A stretch of DNA of 64,000 nucleotides from Muribaculaceae bacterium (GTDB lineage: Bacteria > Bacteroidota > Bacteroidia > Bacteroidales > Muribaculaceae), in the NCBI GenBank assembly GCA_017557625.1, contig JAFYYG010000052.1:1-64000 (forward strand). Direction: 5' to 3'. A model generated the notes under the pieces. That model was given only the letters and a program-made list of their open reading frames with translations. It was not told the DNA's origin and did no database searches. This document shows positions 16,998 through 25,400 of this stretch, one piece after another (within the stretch, counting starts at the first letter, position 1; the number at the start of each line of letters is the position of its first letter). Position numbers and translations under genes: made by a program.

Positions 16998-17291
16998 ATG
17001 GAAATTAAAGTTAAAGCCATTCATTTTGATGCAACCGAGAAATTAGAGCAGTTTATCAACAAAAAAGTTGAGAAACTTGTTAAGCATCATGAGGAAATCA
17101 CCAACGCTGAGGTGACTCTGAAAGTGGTAAAACCCGAAACAGCGATGAACAAGGAAGCAAGCATCAAGCTCTTCGTGCCACGCACCGAAGACCTCTTCGC
17201 CAACAAAGTCGCCGACACCTTTGAGGAGGCTGTAGATCTCGCAGTTGATGCACTGAAACGACAACTCGAGAAAACCAAGAAAGACAAATAA
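16998..17291 (+). CDS. hpf: Ribosome hibernation promoting factor (short HPF/RaiA)
   Basis: 97 residues with the S30AE fold: MEIKVKAIHFDATEKLEQF, then KVEKLVKHHEEITNAEVTLKV and a C-terminal basic end (ALKRQLEKTKKDK). Short HPF-type proteins bind the 30S subunit near the decoding site and help store ribosomes in stationary phase. The order xer-hpf is common in Bacteroidetes, where rpsU and the tuf region usually lie nearby; here rpsU is downstream after a long gap and tuf is absent. It is translationally coupled to xerC. Confidence 0.93.
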   Translation: MEIKVKAIHFDATEKLEQFINKKVEKLVKHHEEITNAEVTLKVVKPETAMNKEASIKLFVPRTEDLFANKVADTFEEAVDLAVDALKRQLEKTKKDK

Positions 17292-17811
17292 TCATTCAAG
17301 TCTCGTTAAACTTGAAGTTTAGGGTTTAGAGTGGATTTTGAACAACTATTCTCTGTTCTGCCACGGGTCCTAACACCTACAACAAATATTATATATTTTA
17401 AGTTTTTCCTACTCACCACAACGCGTGAGATATGCGTGAGAAACGCAAAAGAAATACAAGGAGCTCCGCCACCGCTAGGCGCAGCTCCTTAGTGTTTAAC
17501 CCGATTGGGGGGGTATGACACTTATGCTCCGTCAGACGGCAAGAAACGAAGGCACCTCAGGCTGACTTTGAGTAGTCCCCCGCTTTCGTGACGAGCGACA
17601 GCGAGTGGAGATGGCGGCACTGGGGGTAGTAAAGCATCAGTATCTTGATGCTGTTGCAAAAACCTAAAAAAACGTGAGTTCTACGAAAATAAATTGATGT
17701 GTGTCAGCTGCTCCCCTAAGGCTCCCTCCCCTCCGCCTACGGCACAGACTCTATGCTTACACATTTTATACTTTCAAAATTTTTTTTGGATAAATTATTT
17801 TTGCAATATGT
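17292..17811 (+). other. Gene-free region with strong hairpins between hpf and the rpsU promoter
   Basis: No ORF or tRNA is evident. Hairpins present: AAGGAGCT (17458-17465) with AGCTCCTT (17483-17490), extended inward by CGCC/GGCG, and AGCATCA (17633-17639) with TGATGCT (17646-17652). Between them are G7 and C5 tracts (around 17509-17515 and 17577-17581). The first hairpin could be the hpf terminator; the rest could be a structured RNA or relic DNA. Confidence 0.4.
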
Positions 17812-17841
17812 TTTGTGTTTTTAAAAAAATTATTACCTTTG
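17812..17841 (+). promoter_or_regulatory. rpsU promoter
   Basis: TTTG (17812-17815), 18-bp spacer, TACCTTTG (17834-17841). The predicted start near 17847 gives a leader of about 350 nt before the rpsU ATG, unusually long for a ribosomal protein gene. Confidence 0.7.
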
Positions 17842-17847
17842 CACGCA

Positions 17848-18198
17848 CAAAATTGAAAGGAGGTTTGTTTTAACAACCACAGAATATTGAACTACAGACA
17901 TATAACCCCTTCCTAAGGCAGTCTTCCGCACTGCCTTGACGCTGGCACAATCGAGCGAGGATTGAGCCAAGTTGTCGCCATAAAGCGGAAAAATGCGATC
18001 AAGCGAGAGAAAGCTAAGCTTGCTTAATGGTTTCCGAGCGAGAGCATTTTATTTAAATCACTTATTTTATGACAATCATTTTGGCCTTTTGGACCAAGCA
18101 AGAGTTTGCGTGACTGCCTATATGGCACAACGCATAGCGATTGTCGCCACAAATTGACAAACAAATTAATTCACAACATTTTAAATACACAAAAAATT
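17848..18198 (+). ncRNA. Structured leader RNA of rpsU (candidate)
   Basis: The predicted 350-nt leader begins with a perfect SD-like AAAGGAGG (17856-17863) far from any start codon. CTTCCT (17909-17914) could pair with AGGAGG. Then come hairpins AAGGCAG/CTGCCTT (17915-17937) and GGCACAATC/GATTGAGCC (17944-17968), the 66-bp repeat element (17989-18054) and a second GGCACAA...TTGTCGCC motif near 18124-18156 echoing 17944-17979. No reading frame of note is present. bS21 autoregulation through SD accessibility is known for Flavobacterium; whether this leader works that way is inference. Confidence 0.4.
17989..18054 (-). repeat. Single diverged copy of the relA-leader repeat
   Basis: 66 bp homologous to the reverse complement of the 67-bp units at 9284-9551: ends AAAAATGCGA and GAGCATTTTATTT are shared, as are AAGCGAGA and CCGAGCG. 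The central hairpin differs in sequence but not in form: TAAGC-TT-GCTTA here against CCGTGC-TT-GCACGG there. Confidence 0.85.
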
Positions 18199-18393
18199 AT
18201 GATTATTGTTCCTATTAAAGACGGCGAGAACATTGAGCGCGCCTTGAAGAAATTTAAGAGAAAAACCGAGCGTACTGGCATCATCAAGCAATTGCGTCAG
18301 CGTCAGCAGTTTGAGAAACCTAGCGTAACTAATCGCAAGAAGATGATGAAGGCAGTTTATGTTCAGAAACTTCACACTACTGAAGAACTCTAA
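18199..18393 (+). CDS. rpsU: Small ribosomal subunit protein bS21
   Basis: 64 residues: MIIVPIKDGENIERALKKF followed by KRKTERTGIIKQLRQRQQFE, the standard bS21 sequence. In Bacteroidia bS21 takes part in occluding the anti-SD end of 16S rRNA, which fits the general lack of SD sequences here. An in-frame upstream ATG at 18106 would add 31 residues unlike any bS21 and is rejected. No SD precedes the ATG. A strong terminator follows at 18463-18509. Confidence 0.95.
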   Translation: MIIVPIKDGENIERALKKFKRKTERTGIIKQLRQRQQFEKPSVTNRKKMMKAVYVQKLHTTEEL

Positions 18394-18462
18394 TAACAAA
18401 AGGGTTGACTATAACGCTTATAAAAGATTAACTCAATAATTTCTCTTAACACACTTCTTTAA

Positions 18463-18509
18463 CAGATGACCGATGCTCCATAACGAGGCATCGGTCATCT
18501 GAGTTTTTT
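18463..18509 (+). terminator. rpsU intrinsic terminator
   Basis: Perfect 14-bp stem CAGATGACCGATGC (18463-18476) / GCATCGGTCATCTG (18488-18501) followed by six T residues. A textbook intrinsic terminator. Confidence 0.92.
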
Positions 18510-18553
18510 GTGGTTGACCTTATTATTTGTCAAAATGGTGTTGTCTCTGTTAT

Positions 18554-19000
18554 TTATGGTTTACTGTTATTATTAACCTCATCAAGGGTGGCCTTTATAA
18601 AGTGTTCATTGCTTAGCAATTTGTTAAATGCATCCGTGAGTTTTTGTGAGTACTCAGAATCTTCTTGCAGATTAGAATACTCTTCATTGAATTCATTTAA
18701 CTTATCGTCGCCTTTTTTCTTGTAGAAATTCATATATTGATCCTTAAGGGCTTTGAAGTCGTTTACTAGCTGTTTCGCTTCTTCATCTGATTTTATATTT
18801 TTAGACATGAGTTCTATTTGTTTCTCGCATAATTGCTTTGCGTCTTTTGCCACATCGCCAGTGGGACCTTCGGCCTCATCCACTTTTTCGCTTTTGTTCT
18901 CACTGCTGTCGCTGCTAGAACCTTTTCCCGTGTTGTCGCATGATGTGAAAGCCAATGCTAGTGCCACTGCCATCAAAATTGATAAAAACTTAAATTTCAT
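18554..19000 (-). CDS. Hypothetical lipoprotein
   Basis: 148 residues. The signal peptide ends at lipobox AFTSC (Cys21). A Ser/Asp/Glu-rich linker leads into a helical domain (about 50-140) with many Lys/Glu residues that could form a coiled coil. I do not recognise the family. Convergent with rpsU, alone on the minus strand. Confidence 0.7.
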   Translation of the reverse strand: MKFKFLSILMAVALALAFTSCDNTGKGSSSDSSENKSEKVDEAEGPTGDVAKDAKQLCEKQIELMSKNIKSDEEAKQLVNDFKALKDQYMNFYKKKGDDKLNEFNEEYSNLQEDSEYSQKLTDAFNKLLSNEHFIKATLDEVNNNSKP

Positions 19001-19169
19001 AATTCAAATAATTTTTTAGTGGGTTCTGTGAAATAATTTTATTAGTGATGATATGTGTAGAACCCGTTTGCCACATTTTCATCACCAGTTTATTGTTGCT
19101 GTAAAAAACTCGTTATCATGCTCTCATAATATGTTGTCACATTTGCGGTAATAGTGCCATGGTTTTTTG

Positions 19170-20615
19170 TTATTGAGCGGTGAACGAAAAATCGCTTTCG
19201 ACTTCTGTATCGTAATGAGTATGGGTGCCGCTGAACGAATCACCATAAACATAGCCGTCAAGTGAGCCTGTGTATTCATCATCATATATTTCATACAAGA
19301 TAATGTTATTGCCATTTTTCTCGCCATCCAACTGAATTGGTTTTCCAAATTTGATGTAGGTGTAAGTGCCACTAACATAGTTTCCGTCTATAGTGATGTC
19401 CATCTTGCACTTGGCTCCACCGACTGAGCCTGTAAGGTGATAGCTTCCATCTTCGTTAAGGTCGATAAATGACTCAGCTTTAGGAGTGTCTTCTGCCTTC
19501 TCCTCGTCAATCTCCTCACCCATCACATCATCCGCCATTGAGGGCACAGGGCTTGTGGCATACTCATAGCTAGTTGGTTGTGATGCCGAAACTCCAGGAT
19601 CTGTCATGTTTTTCTCATCATCACAGTTTCTAATGACAAAAAATAGCATTATGATTAAAACCACACAAATCAGTAGTGCCATAATCCACGAATTGCTGTT
19701 CTCGTCATTCTGCTTGTAAGCTGAGTGGTCAACTTTACTTATAGCAGCCATACCACCATTAGGAGTCCCTTTCCAGTCTAATAGTTGGTGGCAGAACGGA
19801 CACTCTCTAGTGCCAGGAGAGAGACGATGATAGCATATGGGACAGAAAACAGTGGCGGCTTGTATTTTTGATTGCAACTCGTCATGCTTCTTGCGGGTCT
19901 CGTCAGATGCTGGCGATTGCGGTGAGAACTTAGGAGGCCGCGGTGAGAACTTAGGAGGCCTGTCGCCATTTACTTCGTGTGGCTGTGCACTTTGTTCTTT
20001 GGCTGCATTAGCCTCAACTGAAACCTTACTCAAGCAATGCGGGCAAGTGAATATGTGGGGCGCTGGTGTTGTCGGTAAACTCACAGTCCACACAAAGCCA
20101 CATTGTTTACAAACCACTTTTTTCAGTTTTGCTTGTGTCGATGTTTTTTCATCACTTTCTTCTTTACTGGTTGCCGTGGCGAAATCCATGCTGTAAGAAG
20201 CTTGGTTGAAGAGTAGGTCACGAGCCATTTCATACTGCTGTGATAGTAGCTGAACGAAATATGGATAAAACCCCAGCTTGTTGTTAATCAACTCGCTGCA
20301 TCTCGCAATCCATCGTTCCTGGTCGCTCTTTTCCTTGAGTTTAAATGTCTTCACGCCCTCATCCACCATCTTGACGATGCTCTCGTGATGTGGGTCATTG
20401 GCGAGAGACTCCACAAATTCGTCACGCGACATAGTGGTGCGTTGCACCTCTGTCACCTGCTTCAGTGTCTCAAGAATCTCTTCCTCAGAAATGGCTTCGG
20501 CAAGCTCAGGATGCTCCTTCTCGTAGGCCTCACGGTCGTCGGGCTGCTTAAAGCCGCATTTGGGGCAGAACTTGAGGCCGTCATCTATCTCTCTATAACA
20601 ATTAATGCACTTCAT
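19170..20615 (-). CDS. Multi-zinc-ribbon membrane protein with extracytoplasmic C-terminus
   Basis: 481 residues. Three CxxC pairs-of-pairs are visible: Cys3/6/17/20 at the N-terminus; CKQCGFVW...CPHC near 165-190; and CPICYHRLSPGTRECPFC near 255-275. Between ribbons 2 and 3 a Pro-rich repeat (PPKFSPRPPKFSP) is encoded by a perfect 21-bp tandem duplication (19919-19960). One transmembrane helix (about 310-330, IMALLICVVLIIMLFFVI) places a C-terminal beta-rich domain (about 385-481) outside. The design resembles zinc-ribbon signalling or scaffold proteins, but no function is known to me. A TAACTTTG -7 box lies at 20638-20645 (minus), 22 bp before the start. Confidence 0.75.
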   Translation of the reverse strand: MKCINCYREIDDGLKFCPKCGFKQPDDREAYEKEHPELAEAISEEEILETLKQVTEVQRTTMSRDEFVESLANDPHHESIVKMVDEGVKTFKLKEKSDQERWIARCSELINNKLGFYPYFVQLLSQQYEMARDLLFNQASYSMDFATATSKEESDEKTSTQAKLKKVVCKQCGFVWTVSLPTTPAPHIFTCPHCLSKVSVEANAAKEQSAQPHEVNGDRPPKFSPRPPKFSPQSPASDETRKKHDELQSKIQAATVFCPICYHRLSPGTRECPFCHQLLDWKGTPNGGMAAISKVDHSAYKQNDENSNSWIMALLICVVLIIMLFFVIRNCDDEKNMTDPGVSASQPTSYEYATSPVPSMADDVMGEEIDEEKAEDTPKAESFIDLNEDGSYHLTGSVGGAKCKMDITIDGNYVSGTYTYIKFGKPIQLDGEKNGNNIILYEIYDDEYTGSLDGYVYGDSFSGTHTHYDTEVESDFSFTAQ

Positions 20616-20716
20616 GAAGCCATGGAAATTAAAAACGCAAAGTTAATGACATTTCTTCAATTTTTATGGTCTATAGCAAAAAAATGTGGAAAAAACTCTA
20701 AACCCTTTTTATCTTG

Positions 20717-21442
20717 TCAATCAAACAGCTGCCTGAGTACGTCGGGCGAGCGCAGCGTGCCTAAAGTGGAGTGGTGCAGGCGGTAGTAGCCGAGGATTAT
20801 CTCAAGCATCTCGTTGCGCTGCTCGCGCGAGAACTTGAAGCGGTGCATGTTGTCGAAGGTCATGCGCGATAAAAGCGGCAGCACCTGCGCTTGGGCGGGG
20901 GACAGCGATTTCATGCCGGGATGGGGCGACTGTGTGAACACGCCCTCGTTCATGTTGAACCAGTAGCCCTCATGGTAACTGTCGATGTCGGGCTGGATGC
21001 CTATGAACTGCCCAAGTCGGTATAGGAAGCAGATGTGGAAATTGGCTACGCTGCCGCTCATGTCCTCGAGCCTAATAATGCAGCTCTTGATGTAGCTGTA
21101 GAGCACCATGTTCTGCTCCTGCTCCTGAATGGTGTGCGACAGCAACTCGCTCAGGAACATGGCGATGGCATTCTTCATGGGGTCGCTATAGATAGACATC
21201 AGCGTGGCGGTGCGACGCACGTCGTGAAGCGTACCCAAGTCGCGGTTGGGCTGCAGCCGAGCCTCAAACTCCAGCAGCGACAGCGGCATGAACATCGCGT
21301 TGCGCATCCTTGCCGCATGCGTCGTGCCTTGGCGCACAAGAAATGCCAGCATCCCCAGCTTGTCGGTGTAGATGTGGGCGATGTTATGCTTCTCGTTATA
21401 CTTGATTACATTAATTACTATGCCATTGAGTTTCTCCTGCAT
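20717..21442 (-). CDS. recO: DNA repair protein RecO
   Basis: 241 residues. The N-terminal OB-fold (1-80) begins with the RecO-type MQEKLNGIVINVIKYNEKHN and TDKLGMLAFLVRQG; the helical C-terminal domain follows. The zinc-binding Cys cluster seen in some RecO proteins is not present, as in many Bacteroidetes. RecO loads RecA in the RecFOR gap-repair pathway. Divergent from tRNA-Glu and rpsT, an arrangement also seen in related genomes. Confidence 0.9.
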   Translation of the reverse strand: MQEKLNGIVINVIKYNEKHNIAHIYTDKLGMLAFLVRQGTTHAARMRNAMFMPLSLLEFEARLQPNRDLGTLHDVRRTATLMSIYSDPMKNAIAMFLSELLSHTIQEQEQNMVLYSYIKSCIIRLEDMSGSVANFHICFLYRLGQFIGIQPDIDSYHEGYWFNMNEGVFTQSPHPGMKSLSPAQAQVLPLLSRMTFDNMHRFKFSREQRNEMLEIILGYYRLHHSTLGTLRSPDVLRQLFD

Positions 21443-21544
21443 CGGTTTGAGTGGTTTTTAGCCTACGAAGATACACTAAATAGCGCAAATTTCGCCCAAA
21501 AAATCAAAAAAACTTTGTCTTTTAGCGATTTGACCAAAATAAAT

Positions 21545-21575
21545 TTTGCTGTTTCAAAAATTTGACCTAATTTTG
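21545..21575 (+). promoter_or_regulatory. Promoter of tRNA-Glu/rpsT
   Basis: TTTG (21545-21548), 19-bp spacer, TAATTTTG (21568-21575). Predicted start near 21581, about 24 bp before the tRNA. Confidence 0.75.
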
Positions 21576-21604
21576 CAGTCGCTTTTGAAAAAGCACACGA
21601 TCGG

Positions 21605-21676
21605 GGCCCATTCGTCTATCGGTTAGGACGCAAGATTTTCATTCTTGAAAGAGCAGTTCGACTCTGCTATGGGCTA
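21605..21676 (+). tRNA. tRNA-Glu (UUC), copy 1
   Basis: 72-nt cloverleaf: acceptor GGCCCAT/ATGGGCT, anticodon arm CAAGA-TTTTCAT-TCTTG giving anticodon TTC, and T arm AGCAG-TTCGACT-CTGCT. The CCA end is not encoded. Identical to the copy at 22063-22134. Confidence 0.97.
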
Positions 21677-21713
21677 CTAATAATCAAACAATTAAAATTT
21701 TTACACACAAATT

Positions 21714-21974
21714 ATGGCAAACCATAAATCATCTATTAAGAGAATTCGTCAGACAAAGACAAGAAACGAGCGTAACCGTTACTACGCTAAGACTATGCGC
21801 AACGCTGTTCGCAACCTGCGCAAAATGGAGAACAAAGAGGAAGCTGCCGAGGCTTACAAGAAAGTTTCAGCTATGCTCGACAAGCTGGGTCGCAAGGGTA
21901 CTATCAGCAAGAACAAAGCCGCTAACCTCAAGAGCAAGCTCGCTAAGCACGTTAACAAACTCAACGTTGCCTAA
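21714..21974 (+). CDS. rpsT: Small ribosomal subunit protein bS20
   Basis: 86 residues, Lys/Arg/Ala-rich and helical, with [20 protein letters not shown] at the start and [18 protein letters not shown] near the end: standard bS20, a primary 16S rRNA binder. It is flanked on both sides by identical tRNA-Glu genes and probably shares their transcript. A hairpin CTGAGAG/CTCTCAG (21987-22007) follows the stop. Confidence 0.96.
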   Translation: MANHKSSIKRIRQTKTRNERNRYYAKTMRNAVRNLRKMENKEEAAEAYKKVSAMLDKLGRKGTISKNKAANLKSKLAKHVNKLNVA

Positions 21975-21986
21975 CACGCTTCTCCC

Positions 21987-22007
21987 CTGAGAGTTTAGCC
22001 CTCTCAG
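21987..22007 (+). terminator. Hairpin after rpsT
   Basis: Stem CTGAGAG (21987-21993) / CTCTCAG (22001-22007). Only a short T-rich stretch follows, so it may attenuate rather than end transcription into the second tRNA. Confidence 0.5.
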
Positions 22008-22062
22008 TCTAGCATAATTTTCTCATGAAGATTTTGGCGCAAAGGCTAGGTCTTCACATGAT

Positions 22063-22134
22063 GGCCCATTCGTCTATCGGTTAGGACGCAAGATTTTCAT
22101 TCTTGAAAGAGCAGTTCGACTCTGCTATGGGCTA
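22063..22134 (+). tRNA. tRNA-Glu (UUC), copy 2
   Basis: Identical in all 72 nt to copy 1 at 21605-21676, but here the next three bases are CCA. A perfect palindrome with T-run follows directly. Confidence 0.97.
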
Positions 22135-22141
22135 CCACATG

Positions 22142-22170
22142 AGCGTTAAGTAAATTTACTTAACGCTTTT
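22142..22170 (+). terminator. Terminator of tRNA-Glu copy 2
   Basis: A 26-bp perfect palindrome starting AGCGTTAAGTAAA (22142-22167), followed by T residues. It fits an intrinsic terminator. Confidence 0.8.
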
Positions 22171-22472
22171 AACGCATTAGGGGGTGTCGTCCCCTTGGGT
22201 GGCGAGTATTGCTGTGGAAAACAACTCGCCTGATGATGGACATGCTGCGTGGTGAGGTGATATCCCACTCAGCCTCAGTGGGAAGACAGCGCAGGAAATA
22301 ATAAAATTCCAGGTTAGTAACTTTTCGAGATAACAATTGGAGTTAAGGTCATTCGTGTCATTCGCGCAATTCGCCGTTTGATAGTGCAGCGTGGAGTTGA
22401 TATAAATACCCCCGCGTGGCTGTGATGCTGCGCGGGGGTATTGAGTTGTGTGTTTTATGGTGAAGAGACTGT
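22171..22472. other. Intergenic region with hairpins and word repeats
   Basis: No gene. Two stems, GGCGAGT/ACTCGCC (22201-22230) and CCCACT/AGTGGG (22264-22282), are close together and could belong to a small RNA. GTCATTCGTGTCATTCGC words occur near 22349-22375. The region ends with the terminator of the minus-strand gene to the right. Confidence 0.4.
22407..22440 (-). terminator. Terminator of the T9SS cargo gene
   Basis: Stem TACCCCCGCG (22407-22416) / CGCGGGGGTA (22431-22440), 14-base loop, followed on the minus strand by TTTATAT. It sits 33 bp after the stop of the 1287-residue gene. Confidence 0.8.
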
Positions 22473-25400
22473 TTATCTTGCTATTTTGAGTGTTGTGGCT
22501 TGGCGGCCGTCGGTGGCGCGGAGGATGTAGATGCCCTTAGTGAGGCTTTCCAAGCTCACGGTGTTGTTTCCCAGTGCTACTTTCTGGCCGTTGATGTTGT
22601 AAACCTCAATCACTCCGGGAAAGAAGGCCACATTGCCGCTCACGGTGATAGGTGTTTTGCTGTCTATCACGTTCTCGATGACAGTAGAAACTTCGACCTC
22701 TGTCACACCGTTCTCATCGATGCGGAAGTAGAAGTCGCGATCGGCGTTGATGTTATAGTCGGGCAACTGCTTGCCGTTGTTCCAGTTGTTGAAGATAAGG
22801 TTGTAGTTGCCACCCTCTGTGTCAAGCAAGAACACTTTGTAGGTGGTAGCCTTATCTAAGCTCACTTCGCCAACGCTTGCCTCACCAGGCCATGCGCCGA
22901 AGAGTTCGCCATCGCCCCAAGCATAGAGTCCAAGAGCATCCCATCCAGTCTGGTCGTCAACATAGATGTAGTGCTTGGCGGCAGGAATAGTGGGGAGTTC
23001 GCCGCTGATGCTGAAGTCGTCGATGCCTATCGCCATTGCAGCATTGGCGGCGTCGCCGCTTGCCACGGTGATGTTCCATGCGAGGTAGAGGTCGCAGCCG
23101 CGAGAGATGGGCACGTCGAGCACGTCGTTCACCGTCACTGTCTCGCCAGGCACGCTGCTGTAGCCTGCTGTCTCGCTGTCAGGAGCGAAATAGGTGCGGA
23201 ACTTGTCGCCTGCGCTTGTCCAGTTGCGTCCGTCAATCGAGTAGTAGAGCTGCACGGAAAATCCGGCTGCGTTAGAGCCCTTACGGTATTTCTCCACGTT
23301 GTAGGTCACGTTCACATTCTCGATATTCTTCTTGCCGGTGTTGAGCAGGTGGGCATAGAGGTTCACGCAGCGGGTGGCGTTGGCAACACCTGTCGAGATG
23401 CCGCCAAGAGCACGGTCGCTGTTGTCATCAGCACCAAAGTTCCATGTTCCGTTCTTCGCATTGCTTGCGAGGTTCACGCCTCCGCTGTACATCGTCTCGG
23501 TGTCGGCCTGATCAAAGCGTCCCACGGTGCGTGGAGCGGTGAGGATGCGGTCGATGCGCCAAGCCTCGGGTAGGGTAGCGGTAGCCTCGTCGCCCATGGC
23601 GTCGAAATTCTCGCTTGCGCTGAGGTTCTCTTCGTTGAGTTCGATAGCAGGGAATACCACCACCTCGGTCTCGGCGGCAGCAACCTTCACGGTAGCATCG
23701 GCGCTGAAGCTGCCTGTAGTGGCGTTCACGTTGAATGTGCCGTTAGTGCCGTTGCTGGTGAACACGTAGTTATCAAGATTTCCGCCATCGCTCAGGGTCA
23801 TCACCACTGGGTCGGCAGGCTCAATCTCCATGCCGTACTGGTCGCGAACGGTAACCTTGTAGTGAACTTGGCCTGCGGTGTGGTCAACATAGTTGGTGAA
23901 GCCGTTGAGGGCGTTGCTGGCGTAGGTGCGCATACTTGCAGCATCGCTGGCGCTCAGGTCGCTGGGCGCGTAGGTGATTGATGCTGGGTCTTCGCCGAAG
24001 ATAAGGCCATATTCCATCGCTGCTGCCATATAGGTGGCCTTGAGGGTTGGATGGCGGTCGTCGAGGAACCAAGTGTTGGTGCCGTTAGCACCCTCAGCAT
24101 CATAAACTGCCTGATAAGCCACTCCCACGGGGCAGAGAGTCACGCCCAGGTCAAGTGCCACATCCTGATAGTTCTTCACGAATGTGCTGTTGAAGGCGGT
24201 GTAGTTTGCCCAGTCGCCGCTGTAAGCCCAGTTGATGGGCACGATGATGATGGCATTGGGGTTGGGGCAGAATTCGCGGATGTAGTCCACCCAGCGCTTA
24301 ACGTTGGCACGGAAGGCCTCGATGTTGGTGCGTGGGAGCGAACTCTGCTCTTGCAGGATGATGTGGCTCCATGCCTCGCTACGCACGAGCATCTTAGCGC
24401 CTGGATTGCCGTCCTCGGCCACTCCGTCGCCTTCTTCCCAATGGGTTTGTAGTGACTTGCCGAGCAGGGTATGCTTTGTCCAGTTGGCGTTCTTGCCCAT
24501 AGCAGTGGCGATGTCGTTGAACACTGCGTCTTGGTCGTTGTAGTAGATAAGGCTGTTGTTGAGCGACAGCACTTTAACCTCCTCGGGCAATTCGGGAACG
24601 AGCACCACGTCGGCAGGTTGCAGAGTCATGGTGGTGGGAGTAGAAGCCGATTTCACGAGGCTGTACTCGCCAGTGCTGAGGTTGAAGGTCACGTCGTAGG
24701 TTCCGGAAGCGGTCGATACCTTGCTAGTGCTGCCCTTGATGAGCGTGCCGCTGGTGTTGTCGCCGGTGAGGTCGCTCTCGGCACCCCATACGCCCACCAT
24801 GCCCAGACGCTGATAGATGCGCCAGTGGCAGAATCCATCTTCGCCAGCGCTCATGGTCACCTGACCAGTGAAGATGTTGTTCTCGGTGAGTTGGAGTTCG
24901 CCGCTGGTGTCCATATAGTTCCAGCCGTTGTTGTCGCCAATCACATATACCGAAGTGAGGCCTGTCTCGTCGTCATCGCTCTGCAGCAGCAAGGTTGCGC
25001 TGCCGTTGGCGATGGTGAGGATTATCTTCTTGCAAACGTAGGTGTTACCGCCGCACGAGATGTTGTCGTTGGTGCCGAGCACAAGTGCATAAGGCGTGTC
25101 AATCATCGCCGATGTGCCGTTGCTGCCGTAGTTGCATGCGCTGCTCCAGTTGGCGTCGGCAACCTTGAAGGCACCGCTGAGGGTCTTGTTGTATAGAGTG
25201 TAAACTCCGTCGCCCTCATCGCTGAACTCCCATTCGCTCACGGCGCCCCAGCTGTTAACCTCGCCGCGCAAGTAGATGCCCGAAGCCACAAATGGCGGAA
25301 TGCTTGGGTCAACCCAGCCGGTATAGTTCTCGGGGTCTGTAATCTCGGTGATTTCGGTTTTAGTTAGGCACAGGTAGTAGTCGCGGTTGGCGGTGATGTC

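Noticed and set aside
18106-18198. N-terminally extended rpsU
   Set aside because: bS21 proteins start at MIIVPIKDG-type sequence; the upstream 31 codons cross the repeat-containing leader and match nothing.
17292-18198. tRNA or tuf genes expected after hpf
   Set aside because: No cloverleaf or EF-Tu sequence could be found by reading either strand.
22500-25196. Several plus-strand frames opposite the large T9SS cargo gene
   Set aside because: They have His/Val-rich shadow composition and no start signals; the minus-strand mosaic protein is continuous with clear domains.
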